Shown in pieces: positions 52,790 through 61,367 of a stretch of 64,000 nt of DNA. Origin of the DNA: Gammaproteobacteria bacterium (GTDB lineage Bacteria; Pseudomonadota; Gammaproteobacteria; Acidiferrobacterales; SZUA-150); contig JAOUOD010000001.1 in NCBI GenBank assembly GCA_029880545.1, positions 310,001 through 374,000 on the forward strand, given 5' to 3'. A program made the translations under genes and the position numbers. How positions within the stretch are numbered: position 1 is the first letter of the stretch; the number at the start of each line of letters is the position of its first letter. Under the pieces are notes generated by a model. That model ran no database searches. It was given only the letters and a program-made list of their open reading frames with translations, and was not told the DNA's origin.

Positions 52790-53221
52790 ATGAGAAAATT
52801 GACTTTATTCGTACTGGTGACCGCGATGCTGTTTGTATTGAGTCCCGGCCATGCTTCTGAGATTACCGTGTACAAGGCGGCCACATGTGGCTGTTGTAAC
52901 AAGTGGGTGGATCACCTGGAGCGCGCCGGGTTCACGGTGAAGGCGCATAACGTGGTAGACGTGGTGGAGTACAAGATTCGCCATGGCGTGTCGCCGGAGC
53001 TGGGTTCATGCCATACGGCCCTGGTTGACGGTTATGTCATTGAGGGGCATGTGCCTGCCGATGATATCAAGCGATTGCTGAAGGAAAGGCCTGTCGCCAC
53101 CGGCCTGGCGGTACCAGCCATGCCCATGGGGTCGCCGGGAATGGAAGGTCATCGCAAGGACGATTACGAGGTAGTGCTGTTCGGCCGCGATGGCAGCCGC
53201 AAGGTATTTGCCCGTCATTAG
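52790..53221 (+). CDS. DUF411-family exported metal-binding protein
   Basis: 143 residues from the ATG at 52790 (ggagag upstream). The signal peptide ends near P-G-H-A-S. The domain begins I-T-V-Y-K-A-A-T-C-G-C-C-N-K-W, with the CxCC metal site, and has P-x-x-L-G-S-C-H-T-A-L-V-D-G-Y-V-I-E-G-H-V-P, the DUF411 core. A short tail is rich in Met/His (A-M-P-M-G-S-P-G-M-E-G-H), as in copper proteins. Copper binding or homeostasis is the likely role. A hairpin (53246-53260) lies at the gene end. Confidence 0.9.
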   Translation: MRKLTLFVLVTAMLFVLSPGHASEITVYKAATCGCCNKWVDHLERAGFTVKAHNVVDVVEYKIRHGVSPELGSCHTALVDGYVIEGHVPADDIKRLLKERPVATGLAVPAMPMGSPGMEGHRKDDYEVVLFGRDGSRKVFARH

Positions 53222-53251
53222 CAGTGCTGGCGGGTGATGATCGAGGCCGCC

Positions 53252-53644
53252 TCAGGCGGCTTCGTCGTTAATTTCCGGCAGTTCTGTATCTTCGTCGAAG
53301 AATGACCACAACAGGTGCGCCACCAGGTCCGAGGCGATGACTGTGTGCCTGTTCTTTCGCTCGAGCAATTCCAGCCGCAGTTTTTGTGCCAGCACGCCGT
53401 CGCCGGTCATATTGAAAATGATATCCACGCCCTGTCCCAGGTCGGCTAATTGCTTGATGTCGCTGAATACCGGAACACCATTTTGCTGAAAGCCCAGTGC
53501 CACCGGAGAGCTCAGGTTGTTGTGAACGGCGGCGACAATTTTGACTGGTCGCTGGTCAATCTGGATTTTTTCCAAAAGGTGCAGGGCAAAAATCTCTCCG
53601 GCTTCGCCCAGGCCGATAATGGCAACATTGATTATTTTCGCCAT
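53252..53644 (-). CDS. short NAD-binding (Gfo/Idh-type Rossmann) protein
   Basis: 130 residues from the ATG at 53644, with caggggg upstream. V-A-I-I-G-L-G-E-A-G-E-I-F (about 7-19) is a GxGxxG nucleotide fold, then V-K-I-V-A-A-V-H-N, G-V-P-V-F-S-D-I, D-I-I-F-N-M-T-G-D as in Gfo/Idh dehydrogenases. The catalytic C-terminal domain is absent: the frame ends in an acidic tail after V-A-H-L-L-W-S-F-F. It looks like a stand-alone Rossmann domain rather than a recently cut gene, since it has its own stop and ribosome site. Confidence 0.65.
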   Translation of the reverse strand: MAKIINVAIIGLGEAGEIFALHLLEKIQIDQRPVKIVAAVHNNLSSPVALGFQQNGVPVFSDIKQLADLGQGVDIIFNMTGDGVLAQKLRLELLERKNRHTVIASDLVAHLLWSFFDEDTELPEINDEAA

Positions 53645-53965
53645 AATTTCCCCCTGTCGTTCCCAAATAACCGATTTGCTCAATGCCGTTCAGTGTGACA
53701 AAGCCTGGCCGGCCACTATTTGTGTAATTATGTAGGTAATTATAGACAGAAATATTTTGTCGCAAGTAAATGCAGGGGAAAAAACCGGTTTATCACCCGC
53801 GGGATACCGGCGTCACCTTTGGTCGCTGGCGCCCCGGGGTTTTGGTTGGTAACGGGTACACGAACAATATTGCCGTAGACCGCTGTCCTGTGCCCGTGTC
53901 TGCCAGGAAATCGCCGCAAAGCCGGTCAGCGACGCCAGGGCTCGATACTTCCCGGGACTATTGAT

Positions 53966-54697
53966 TTACTCAATCGGCTTGCCTGTCTTGCGCACCCGGA
54001 CCACTTGCGTCGATGGTGACAGGTTGATTTCGTCAAATACCGTCCCCGGTCTCGCTTGCAAGACCTCAAGCGCTGCTTCGGCGACGGCGCCAGGTTCAAT
54101 AATGTTGCCTATATCGTGGCGGGTGTCGAGGTTGTGGATAAAGCCATTGCGTACCAGGCCGGGATTAATGATGGTGATACGAATGCCGGTATCGCTGCAG
54201 TCTTCTCTAAGCGCCTGGGCCAGGCCGCGCAGGGCAAACTTGCTGGCGTTGTAAATGGCGCCGCGTCGATCACCGTTTAACGTGGATTCCGAGCCGATAA
54301 AAATGATATTGCCGTAGCCCTGTTGTTTCAGTTGGGGCAGGAATTGTTTTACCACGTAGGCCTGGCTGGTGAAGTTACTGTCTATTGTTGAGCGAACCTG
54401 GTTCCAGCTGATCTGTTCCAGTGAGCCGATGTGTCCGGCATCGGCACACAGAATCATGGCCTCGATTTCCGGCAAGTCCCGGCCGACGCGTATCAGTGCT
54501 CCGGGGAGCGAATCGAGATCAGAAAAATTCACCGCGATCGGGTGGAAACGTCGCTCGTCAATACCGGCTCGGGGAAAGTCCGGATCCGTACCTACTACCG
54601 TGTAACCCTTCTCAAGCAACAACAGGCTGCAGGCTCGACCAACATCGGCACTGGCACCGGTAACGAGTACAACCTTGTTGGCAAGCCGATCAGCCAT
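53966..54697 (-). CDS. short-chain dehydrogenase/reductase (SDR)
   Basis: 243 residues from the ATG at 54697; the upstream frame is not gene-like. V-T-G-A-S-A-D-V-G-R (TGxxxGxG) nucleotide motif, then a catalytic Ser in I-F-I-G-S-E-S and Y-N-A-S-K (Y-x3-K), giving a classical SDR. The I-I-N-P-G-L-V element follows. Substrate unknown. It stands alone, 268 nt from the next gene on the same strand. Confidence 0.85.
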   Translation of the reverse strand: MADRLANKVVLVTGASADVGRACSLLLLEKGYTVVGTDPDFPRAGIDERRFHPIAVNFSDLDSLPGALIRVGRDLPEIEAMILCADAGHIGSLEQISWNQVRSTIDSNFTSQAYVVKQFLPQLKQQGYGNIIFIGSESTLNGDRRGAIYNASKFALRGLAQALREDCSDTGIRITIINPGLVRNGFIHNLDTRHDIGNIIEPGAVAEAALEVLQARPGTVFDEINLSPSTQVVRVRKTGKPIE

Positions 54698-54932
54698 GGC
54701 ATATCCGTTGCGAAAGTCACAAGTGAAACTAGGGTTGATTAATATGATGAAGAATAGACCTGGTTGCAACGATTTGCATGCGCAGAGTCGTCGCTTTTGT
54801 TGCAACCGGTCAAAATGCCCGTGATAGTGTCGGTAAACTGGTTGATGGTTCCGGTAGCCAGGCCGCATCGCCAAACCGGGATTGGTGATAAAGAATATCT
54901 AGCCTGGTGCAACGTTCCCGGTGCTGGCTATA

Positions 54933-55808
54933 TCAATGTTTGCCGGAATGTTCGTATTCATCCATCCCGGGTTCGGAGTCGTCAGCATTGCCAAGGCGGT
55001 CAATGATGGATTGGTGGTACGCCAGCTCATGCCAACGTTTGTAGCGGGTTGCGTCGGAGATAATGGCGGAACATTTTTCATTCAGCGCTTTACGGGCGAC
55101 GGCTTCCTGCGGTGCCGTCAGGGTTCCGGAGTCGATGATATTCACCAGTGAACGAACCTGCCGCAACTGCATGTTCTCCCCGGCCCCGGATTTTCCGTCG
55201 CCGGGATTATCAAATCGGTTGACTGCCGGTGCATCGATACAGGCAACCGGGTATGCCGAGCACAACCGGAGCCAAAAGTCGTATTCACTGCAGAGCGATG
55301 GGCTTTCATCGAAGCCGCCAAGCTGATCCAGCGCCGTGCGATGAATCATGGCTGTTGACAGGGATATCACTGGAGCCGAAAGGCAAAGGTCAAATATCAT
55401 GCCTTGCGGTCCCTTGGTGGTATCAGCGAATGATGCCTGCCCGCCTTCCCTGATTGTTCTTTCGGTACCGTAAACTACGCGACAACCACGATCATGATTT
55501 GCAATACCCAGTTGCAGTTCAAGCTTGTTCGGCAGCCATTCGCTGCAGGCATCAAGAAATGCGATCCAGTTCCCGCGGGTCTTGCGAATACCGGTATTCA
55601 GTGCGGCCCCGGTACCGCGATGTTCACGGTAATAATAGTGCACCCCTGGATAGCGCAGCTGCATGATGTCTGGGGTGTGATCAGTGGAACCATCATCTAT
55701 AACGACAATTTCATCTGCCGCCCGGGACTGTGCAAGCACAGAATCCAGTGCGCGCGGAAGCGTGTCGACGCTGTTATAGACGGGAATAATGACCGAAACG
55801 GATGGCAT
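54933..55808 (-). CDS. family-2 glycosyltransferase
   Basis: 291 residues from the ATG at 55808 (cagg upstream); an ATG at 55829 would add 7. The GT-A fold is clear: S-V-I-I-P-V-Y-N-S, V-I-D-D-G-S-T-D, then a DxD-like L-D-A-C-S and the acceptor-site E-Y-D-F-W-L-R-L. These inverting transferases move sugars from nucleotide sugars to glycan or lipid acceptors. No other surface-polysaccharide gene lies nearby. A 7-bp inverted repeat (gcaacct / aggttgc, 55810-55827) overlaps the start region. Confidence 0.85.
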   Translation of the reverse strand: MPSVSVIIPVYNSVDTLPRALDSVLAQSRAADEIVVIDDGSTDHTPDIMQLRYPGVHYYYREHRGTGAALNTGIRKTRGNWIAFLDACSEWLPNKLELQLGIANHDRGCRVVYGTERTIREGGQASFADTTKGPQGMIFDLCLSAPVISLSTAMIHRTALDQLGGFDESPSLCSEYDFWLRLCSAYPVACIDAPAVNRFDNPGDGKSGAGENMQLRQVRSLVNIIDSGTLTAPQEAVARKALNEKCSAIISDATRYKRWHELAYHQSIIDRLGNADDSEPGMDEYEHSGKH

Positions 55809-55938
55809 GGCAACCTGAAAAGGTTGCATTATAACCCGCGCCAATTTGCAATGCACTTTGACACCGGGATCTTTGTCGAAGTCGCGAACCCAATCCTGTT
55901 CTGGTAGCATTGCCCGACTTTTCCCGGCTTGAAAACTT

Positions 55939-56421
55939 ATGGCACGCACATCCAGAAAAACTTCGGGCAAAACCGGTGCGGTTACCGGCAAGGTGCCGGT
56001 GCTTCGGGTGACGCCCGCATCCGGCATGACACCGGAAACCAAGTGCAGTTTCTGCGTCAATACGACCTGTTGTACCTATTATACGCAGGAACTGGATACG
56101 CCGAGATCCATGGAAGCTTTTGATACCATGTTGTGGCAGCTGTCTCACGAAAATACGCAAATCTACAAGGAAGATGGCGGCTGGTACTTGCTTGTCTACA
56201 ATCGTTGCCGTCACGTATTGAAAGACGGACGTTGTGGTATCTATGAAAAAAGACCACAAATTTGCCGTGAACATTCCAACGACGACTGTGAGTTCAATAC
56301 ACCGTCAACGGCCAGTGATTTTGAGTTGTTGTTTGAATCCTGGGAATCCCTGGACAATTACTGTCGCAAGCGCTTCAAGAGCTGGGACAAACGATTTGAA
56401 AAGTGGGCTAAACAGGCCTGA
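55939..56421 (+). CDS. YkgJ-like cysteine-cluster protein
   Basis: 160 residues. After a basic N-terminus it has C-S-F-C-V-N-T-T-C-C-T-Y-Y and later C-R-H, C-G-I-Y-E-K-R-P-Q-I-C-R-E-H and C-E-F, the CxxC...CC plus C-x(n)-RP-x-x-C pattern of the YkgJ/UPF0153 Fe- or Zn-cluster family. Function of the family is not settled. The ParS-like gene begins 15 nt later. Confidence 0.82.
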   Translation: MARTSRKTSGKTGAVTGKVPVLRVTPASGMTPETKCSFCVNTTCCTYYTQELDTPRSMEAFDTMLWQLSHENTQIYKEDGGWYLLVYNRCRHVLKDGRCGIYEKRPQICREHSNDDCEFNTPSTASDFELLFESWESLDNYCRKRFKSWDKRFEKWAKQA

Positions 56422-56436
56422 CGAGGAGCCTACTAC

Positions 56437-56820
56437 ATGGCAACACATATAACCCCGGAAGAGCAACAGGCCTTGGCAAAAATGCTGCTCAAGCTGCTGG
56501 ATGACTGGAAATTGAGTTCGGAGCAGCAGATCAGCCTGCTCGGCATGCCTGATTCGACACGGATCAGGGCGTTGGCGCGTCACCGTGCCGGAGAACCTCT
56601 GCCTGATGATGGACAGTTACTGGCACGGACACAGCACCTGCTCGCGATAGAGCGGGCATTGCATACGAGCTTTCCAACCAATGTCGCGCTGGCCAATTTC
56701 TGGATCACCACCGAGAACCAGTATTTTGGTGGGCGCACGCCACTGGAAATCATGCTCGAAGAAGGCATGGACGGCATTGAGCGCGTTCGCGCCCACCTTG
56801 AGCACACTGATGGCTGGTGA
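56437..56820 (+). CDS. MbcA/ParS/Xre-type antitoxin-like protein
   Basis: 127 residues. An N-terminal Xre-like helical segment is followed by a C-terminal DUF2384 toxin-binding domain ending G-G-R-T-P-L-E-I-M-L-E-E-G-M-D-G-I-E-R-V-R (101-121), the usual signature. These antitoxins normally precede a RES-domain toxin gene, which is absent here: the next plus-strand gene is over 1 kb away. It may therefore be an orphan or a different regulator. Confidence 0.78.
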   Translation: MATHITPEEQQALAKMLLKLLDDWKLSSEQQISLLGMPDSTRIRALARHRAGEPLPDDGQLLARTQHLLAIERALHTSFPTNVALANFWITTENQYFGGRTPLEIMLEEGMDGIERVRAHLEHTDGW

Positions 56821-56828
56821 ACCCGGGT

Positions 56829-57065
56829 TCAGGCCTGGCTCTGGTGCTCGGCTGTTGTGTTGACCTGGTAGATATATTGCTGCCAGAGTTCAATTGGCAG
56901 GCGGTGACGTGATCCTCTTGGATAATCCAGTATCAGGTGATTAAGCTCACCGGCTTCATATACCAGCGCCTTGACCTTGAACAGTGCACCGGTTTTGTCC
57001 ACGTACCAATTCCCCGGGATCGGTGACAGGCGCAACTGTCCCCGCGTCTTTTCTAATGTCGTCAT
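56829..57065 (-). CDS. small protein of unknown function (DUF6316-like pattern)
   Basis: 78 residues from the ATG at 57065. G-N-W-Y-V-D-K-T-G-A-L-F-K-V and P-R-G-S-R-H-R-L-P-I-E-L-W suggest a small beta-rich domain. I associate this with short gammaproteobacterial unknowns but am not sure of the family. The stop codon shares a 14-bp palindrome with that of the convergent ParS-like gene (56818-56831). Confidence 0.6.
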   Translation of the reverse strand: MTTLEKTRGQLRLSPIPGNWYVDKTGALFKVKALVYEAGELNHLILDYPRGSRHRLPIELWQQYIYQVNTTAEHQSQA

Positions 57066-57243
57066 ATTCAATCCCAACCAACCAGAAATAAATTATGCTT
57101 TTTGTAAAAGTATTATAGCCAGAGATGGGCGAATAAAAACAAAGTGCGGACTAGGGTCTTTATCAGGTCACACTGAAGATAGCGTAGATAACTCCATGAT
57201 TACTAATGTTTTGCAATCACATCATTATTATTGATGTAGCGAA

Positions 57244-57897
57244 TTATTTTGGCGTTATCTCGTCAAAGGTATCAATAGCGGGATAGGCGCTGATGCGACG
57301 ACTGCCCGCCCGGGAGTCGGGCGCATGAATACATAACAAGTGCCTGAAGCCATAGGCGCGGGCGGCATCCAGGACCGGAAGGCTGTCGTCCACCAGGAGT
57401 GTGCGTTCACTGTCAAACGCCTCAATCTCCTGAAACCGCACCCAGAAACCGGTGCCTTCCTTGGGCAGCCCCAGGTCGTGGGCGGTAATCAATCGGTCGA
57501 AATAACCGGCCAGTTGTGTCCGGTTCATCTTGATGTCCAGCACCTTGCCGTGAGCATTGGTAACCAGTACCACGCGTTTGTTCATGGCCCTCGCTGCTTT
57601 CAGGAAGTCGATAACATGCGGATGCACGGCGATCAGGTGGTTGACCTCCTGCTTGAGCAGCGGAATATCCAGCCCCAGTTGATCGCTCCAGTAGTCCACG
57701 CAATACCAGTTGAGCGTGCCTTCGTCTTCCTTGAACCGCGCATAGAGAAAGTCTTTTGACTGTTGCAGCGACAGGCTGTTGGCTTCAGCATAACGCCTTG
57801 GTACATGTTCCAGCCAGAAATGGTTGTCGTAGTGCAGGTCCAGCAGGGTGCCGTCCATATCAAGGAATATTTTGTCAATGTCAGGCCAGTGGATCAC
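57244..57897 (-). CDS. yrfG: HAD-family nucleotidase, YrfG type
   Basis: 217 residues, a normal size. HAD motif I D-M-D-G-T-L-L (13-19), motif II V-T-N-A, motif III K-x (K-E-G-T-G-F-W), motif IV V-D-D-S-L-P. The YrfG-specific start I-H-W-P-D-I-D-K-I-F and Y-W-S-D-Q-L-G fit the GMP/IMP nucleotidase of Gammaproteobacteria. It dephosphorylates purine monophosphates. It lies near nudE, as in E. coli, though not in one operon. Confidence 0.88.
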   Translation of the reverse strand: MIHWPDIDKIFLDMDGTLLDLHYDNHFWLEHVPRRYAEANSLSLQQSKDFLYARFKEDEGTLNWYCVDYWSDQLGLDIPLLKQEVNHLIAVHPHVIDFLKAARAMNKRVVLVTNAHGKVLDIKMNRTQLAGYFDRLITAHDLGLPKEGTGFWVRFQEIEAFDSERTLLVDDSLPVLDAARAYGFRHLLCIHAPDSRAGSRRISAYPAIDTFDEITPK

Positions 57898-58025
57898 GGG
57901 TTCAGGTTTCTCGGTTAATGGCTGAAGTGGTTGAGCGTTGTCGCCGTGGACAAAAGTATATAGCCATGTCCATGTTGAGTATACTTGCCACCAGGATCAT
58001 AGATTGAGCTGCCGAATAACCGACC

Positions 58026-58571
58026 ATGAACCTGTACCTGCGCTTGTTGCGAATCCTGCTGAAAACTCCGTTTGCGCGATCAATGGATCTGTTTGCCACG
58101 GCAGACATCATGTTCCGGGTCTGGCCAACGGACTGTGATCTGAACATGCACATGAACAATGGCCGGTACCTGACTTTGATGGATCTTGGCCGTATCAATT
58201 TTATGGCCCGCGTGGGATTGCTGGCCAAACTGGTGCGTCGCCGCTGGTTTCCTGTTATTGCATCGGTGACTTCCAGTTACCTCAGGCCGTTGCCACCGTT
58301 CAGGCGTTTTCGTCTTGCCACCCGCCTGCTTGGTTGGGATGAAAAATATTTTTATATGGAACAGTGTTTCTACAGTAACGGGCGATTGTGCGCTAACATG
58401 ATCGTAAAAGGGCTTATGCTCAATGCCGGACGGCCGGTGCCCAGTGAGCAAGTATTGGCGCTGTTGGATCCGGGCCTGCAATCACCGGATATAGCTGAGC
58501 TGAGACAGAAGATGTCGTTGCTTGCAAATCAGCAGCGCCATCTCAATAATTCAAATCCTGGTAACAACTAG
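58026..58571 (+). CDS. acyl-CoA thioesterase-like hot-dog protein (THEM6 type)
   Basis: 181 residues. M-F-R-V-W-P-T-D-C-D-L-N-M-H-M-N-N-G-R-Y carries the D-x-N-x-H-x-N-N hot-dog catalytic region found in 4HBT and THEM6-like proteins. No signal peptide is evident. Probably hydrolyses long-chain acyl-CoA in the cytoplasm. The rhodanese gene begins 35 nt later. Confidence 0.83.
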   Translation: MNLYLRLLRILLKTPFARSMDLFATADIMFRVWPTDCDLNMHMNNGRYLTLMDLGRINFMARVGLLAKLVRRRWFPVIASVTSSYLRPLPPFRRFRLATRLLGWDEKYFYMEQCFYSNGRLCANMIVKGLMLNAGRPVPSEQVLALLDPGLQSPDIAELRQKMSLLANQQRHLNNSNPGNN

Positions 58572-58606
58572 TTTTTATTTCGTATGGCTCCAGGGAGGTT
58601 AACCTG

Positions 58607-59500
58607 ATGCGAAAACTTGTACTGCTTTTATTGCTTGGATGGGTGTTTCCGGTGTGCTCGCAGGAGTCTGTACCGGTTATGGTCAGTACCGAGTGGCTCG
58701 CTGATCATGTGGCAGACAAGGATGTCGTGCTGGTCGACATGTCTTCCGAAGACACCCAGTACGCCAGGTTTCATTTGCCCGGCGCAATACGTCTTCCCTA
58801 TTACACGCTGCTGCTGCGACCCAAAAAAGGTGAACAATTCTCCCGTCGCATATCCAACCGGGCGCTGGCCTATAATCTTGGCGTAATGGGAATCTCCCAG
58901 TCAGACCATGTAGTTATATATGATGATATGGGCGGCCTTGAAGCGGGTCGACTGTTCTGGCACCTGGAGCAGCTTGGCCATCCCCGTGTATCGGTACTGG
59001 ATGGCGGACTGGTGAAATGGATACTGGAAGGACGCAAGGTGAGCAATGCTGATGCTAAACGATCCCCGGTCAATTACGGGCCGTTGACGCGATCCCGGGA
59101 TAACGAAACGACCCTCGAGGATATTGACAGCATTGCCAAAAATCGTTCCGCCAGGATAGTGGATGTCAGATCCATGGAGGAGTATACGGGCGATGAAAAA
59201 CGCAAACAGGGCGGTCATATCGCCGGTGCCGCGTGGTGGGAATGGGACCAGGCTCTAGATTTCAAGGGCGGATTTCGGTTAGTGCAGAATGAAACCCTAA
59301 GGCAACTCCTGGCGCAGAAAGGCATCGAAGACAAAACGCAACCGCTGGTCACCTATTGTCAGTCAGGACACCGTGCTGCCCATACCTACCTGGTATTACG
59401 TCACCTTGGATTCGAAAATGTCAGGCTATATCCAAATTCCATGAAGGAGTACGGCAGCGTGCGTGGAAAGAAACTGGTGCGTGGCGGAAAACCCGGGTAA
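58607..59500 (+). CDS. exported two-domain rhodanese (thiosulfate/3-mercaptopyruvate sulfurtransferase)
   Basis: 297 residues. A signal peptide (L-V-L-L-L-L-L-G-W-V-F-P-V-C-S) is followed by two rhodanese domains. The second has the active-site loop Y-C-Q-S-G-H-R (C-x4-R) with the catalytic cysteine; the first has no catalytic cysteine, the usual arrangement. Exported rhodaneses take sulfur from thiosulfate to thiol or cyanide acceptors. It follows the thioesterase, with no clear sulfur operon around it. Confidence 0.9.
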   Translation: MRKLVLLLLLGWVFPVCSQESVPVMVSTEWLADHVADKDVVLVDMSSEDTQYARFHLPGAIRLPYYTLLLRPKKGEQFSRRISNRALAYNLGVMGISQSDHVVIYDDMGGLEAGRLFWHLEQLGHPRVSVLDGGLVKWILEGRKVSNADAKRSPVNYGPLTRSRDNETTLEDIDSIAKNRSARIVDVRSMEEYTGDEKRKQGGHIAGAAWWEWDQALDFKGGFRLVQNETLRQLLAQKGIEDKTQPLVTYCQSGHRAAHTYLVLRHLGFENVRLYPNSMKEYGSVRGKKLVRGGKPG

Positions 59501-59515
59501 CCGGCCGGTTCCGGA

Positions 59516-59863
59516 TCAGTCTGATTCCATCCAGGTCAGCGCTTCTTCGGCGTCAGCGAAAATGCTTATCTCGGCGTCGGTGAAGGCGCCGTTAATCCAG
59601 CCTGCCCAGGACAGCCACTGATTCTGGGTTACAATGGCAATGCGCTGAAAATCATGCGCGTGATTGCTGATGAACTTGATGTCCTCCCAGGCAACATCCA
59701 GCGTGAAGCCTGACATCATGGTCAGATCCAGCAGCAGCTTGATGCGGCGACTTATACGCAGTTCTTCATCAATGGCCTGTTCAAGCTCCTGGTAATCCTG
59801 AAGCGTCATTTCGCCAAAGACGTTAGCCTGAATGTAGTCGGTGTTATTTTCTGTTGTAATCAT
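59516..59863 (-). CDS. SpoIIAA-like (STAS/Sec14-type) small protein
   Basis: 115 residues. Y-I-Q-A-N-V-F-G-E-M-T, L-L-L-D-L-T-M-M-S-G-F-T-L-D-V-A and A-I-V-T-Q-N-Q-W-L-S-W-A-G-W fit the SpoIIAA-like group of STAS-fold domains, whose function is unknown. It converges with the rhodanese gene and is divergent from nudE. Confidence 0.78.
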   Translation of the reverse strand: MITTENNTDYIQANVFGEMTLQDYQELEQAIDEELRISRRIKLLLDLTMMSGFTLDVAWEDIKFISNHAHDFQRIAIVTQNQWLSWAGWINGAFTDAEISIFADAEEALTWMESD

Positions 59864-59948
59864 GCTATTACGCCTGACCGTGGTTCAGCTTCCGCAAGTA
59901 TGGCAATAGAAATGCCTTGGGTCTATAGTGGCGTAAACAGGACTGGCC

Positions 59949-60509
59949 ATGTCAGATGATAATGAGAAAGCCTTGCCCCGCATTCACGGGGTGAAGCCGG
60001 TGTGTAACAGCAGGTTGTTCCATGTGGAGCAGGTGCAGCTGGAGTTCTCCAACGGCCAGCAATGCAGCTATGAACGTGTACACAGTGGCGGCGGGGCCGT
60101 GCTGATTGTCGCCATGCCTGATGACGACCATGTTTTCCTGGTTCGGGAATATGCTGTCGGTACCGAGCGTTATGAACTGGGCTTCCCCAAGGGTCGTATG
60201 GAGCCTGATGAATCTCCGGTCCACGCAGCCCGGCGCGAACTTGCTGAAGAGGTGGGATTTTCGGCGCGTCGCCTGGACTACCTGCAGTCCCTCACCGTGG
60301 CGCCTGGATATTTTTCTCACCTGACGCACCTGGTGCTGGCACGTGATCTTTACCCTGATACGGCAGAGGGTGATGAGCCTGAACCGCTGGAGGTAGTAAA
60401 ATGGCGGCTATCGGAATTGCCGGAGTTGCTTGAGCGGGAAGACTTTTCCGAAGCCCGAAGTATTGCCGCGTTATTTCTGGTCAGGCAGTATCTGGAAAAA
60501 CAGAATTAG
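59949..60509 (+). CDS. nudE: NudE, ADP-compounds hydrolase (Nudix)
   Basis: 186 residues, the NudE length. The Nudix box reads G-R-M-E-P-D-E-S-P-V-H-A-A-R-R-E-L-A-E-E, followed by V-G-F; G-x5-E-x7-R-E-x-x-E-E-x-G is complete. NudE hydrolyses ADP-ribose, NADH and diadenosine polyphosphates. cysQ follows 27 nt later, the usual nudE-cysQ pair in Gammaproteobacteria. Confidence 0.92.
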   Translation: MSDDNEKALPRIHGVKPVCNSRLFHVEQVQLEFSNGQQCSYERVHSGGGAVLIVAMPDDDHVFLVREYAVGTERYELGFPKGRMEPDESPVHAARRELAEEVGFSARRLDYLQSLTVAPGYFSHLTHLVLARDLYPDTAEGDEPEPLEVVKWRLSELPELLEREDFSEARSIAALFLVRQYLEKQN

Positions 60510-60536
60510 AGTTTTGGCAGAGAGGCGGGTATTGAT

Positions 60537-61367
60537 ATGCGTTTGAAATTTCCTGATGTATGCGAGGTTTTGGCGGATGAAGTGGCACGGATCGCTGAAG
60601 GCGCAGGAAAAAGAATCAGGGATATTTATCAGCAGGAGTTTGATGTTGAACACAAGGAGGATGGGTCGCCTCTGACCATGGCTGACCATGCCGCTAACGA
60701 TTTCATTATCGAATCACTGAACAAGCTTGGCCTGGGGTTCCCGATATTATCCGAAGAGTCCAGCAGCATTCCTTATGAACAACGTTCTGGCTGGGAGACG
60801 TTCTGGCTGGTTGATCCGCTCGATGGAACAAAGGAGTTTGTCAATCGCAATGGAGAGTTCACGGTCAATATTGCCCTGATCAACCACGGGCGCCCGGTTA
60901 TTGGTGTGGTTCATGTGCCGGTTAGTGGCGTGACCTATACCGGATGCGAAAATGGTGGCGCGTTCAGGATTGATCCGCTGGGTTCTGCAATCGAGATCCG
61001 GGCCGGGAACTTCCGCGGCGGTCCGGCGCGTGTAGTGGGGAGTCGATCCCATGCCGGCGAGAGACTGAAAACATTTATTGAGCGCTACTCAGCAGCATAC
61101 GCGCAGGCCGAACTGGTCAGCATGGGAAGTTCGCTGAAATTATGCCTGGTAGCCGAGGGTGAGGCAGATGTTTATCCACGCTTCGGGCCAACATCGGAAT
61201 GGGATACCGCTGCCGCGCATGCAGTCGTATCGGCTGCCGGTGGCAGGGTTATTGATCTTGACGGAAATGACCTGGTCTATAACAAGCCTGATATTCTTAA
61301 TCCGTTTTTCCTCGTAGTTGATCAGGGCGATTTTGACTGGTCACCCTATGCCTCAAATGGTGCCTGA
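60537..61367 (+). CDS. cysQ: CysQ, 3'(2'),5'-bisphosphate nucleotidase
   Basis: 276 residues. The inositol-monophosphatase-type metal sites E-E-S-S-S-I and D-P-L-D-G-T-K-E-F are both intact, with the C-terminal G-P-T-S-E-W-D-T-A-A-A-H-A motif. It removes the 3' phosphate of PAP, a by-product of sulfate assimilation. It overlaps the next gene by 20 nt. Confidence 0.94.
   Translation: MRLKFPDVCEVLADEVARIAEGAGKRIRDIYQQEFDVEHKEDGSPLTMADHAANDFIIESLNKLGLGFPILSEESSSIPYEQRSGWETFWLVDPLDGTKEFVNRNGEFTVNIALINHGRPVIGVVHVPVSGVTYTGCENGGAFRIDPLGSAIEIRAGNFRGGPARVVGSRSHAGERLKTFIERYSAAYAQAELVSMGSSLKLCLVAEGEADVYPRFGPTSEWDTAAAHAVVSAAGGRVIDLDGNDLVYNKPDILNPFFLVVDQGDFDWSPYASNGA

Noticed and set aside
53770-53964. 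64-codon plus frame between the Rossmann gene and the SDR gene
   Set aside because: No ribosome site and no recognisable product; region left as non-coding.
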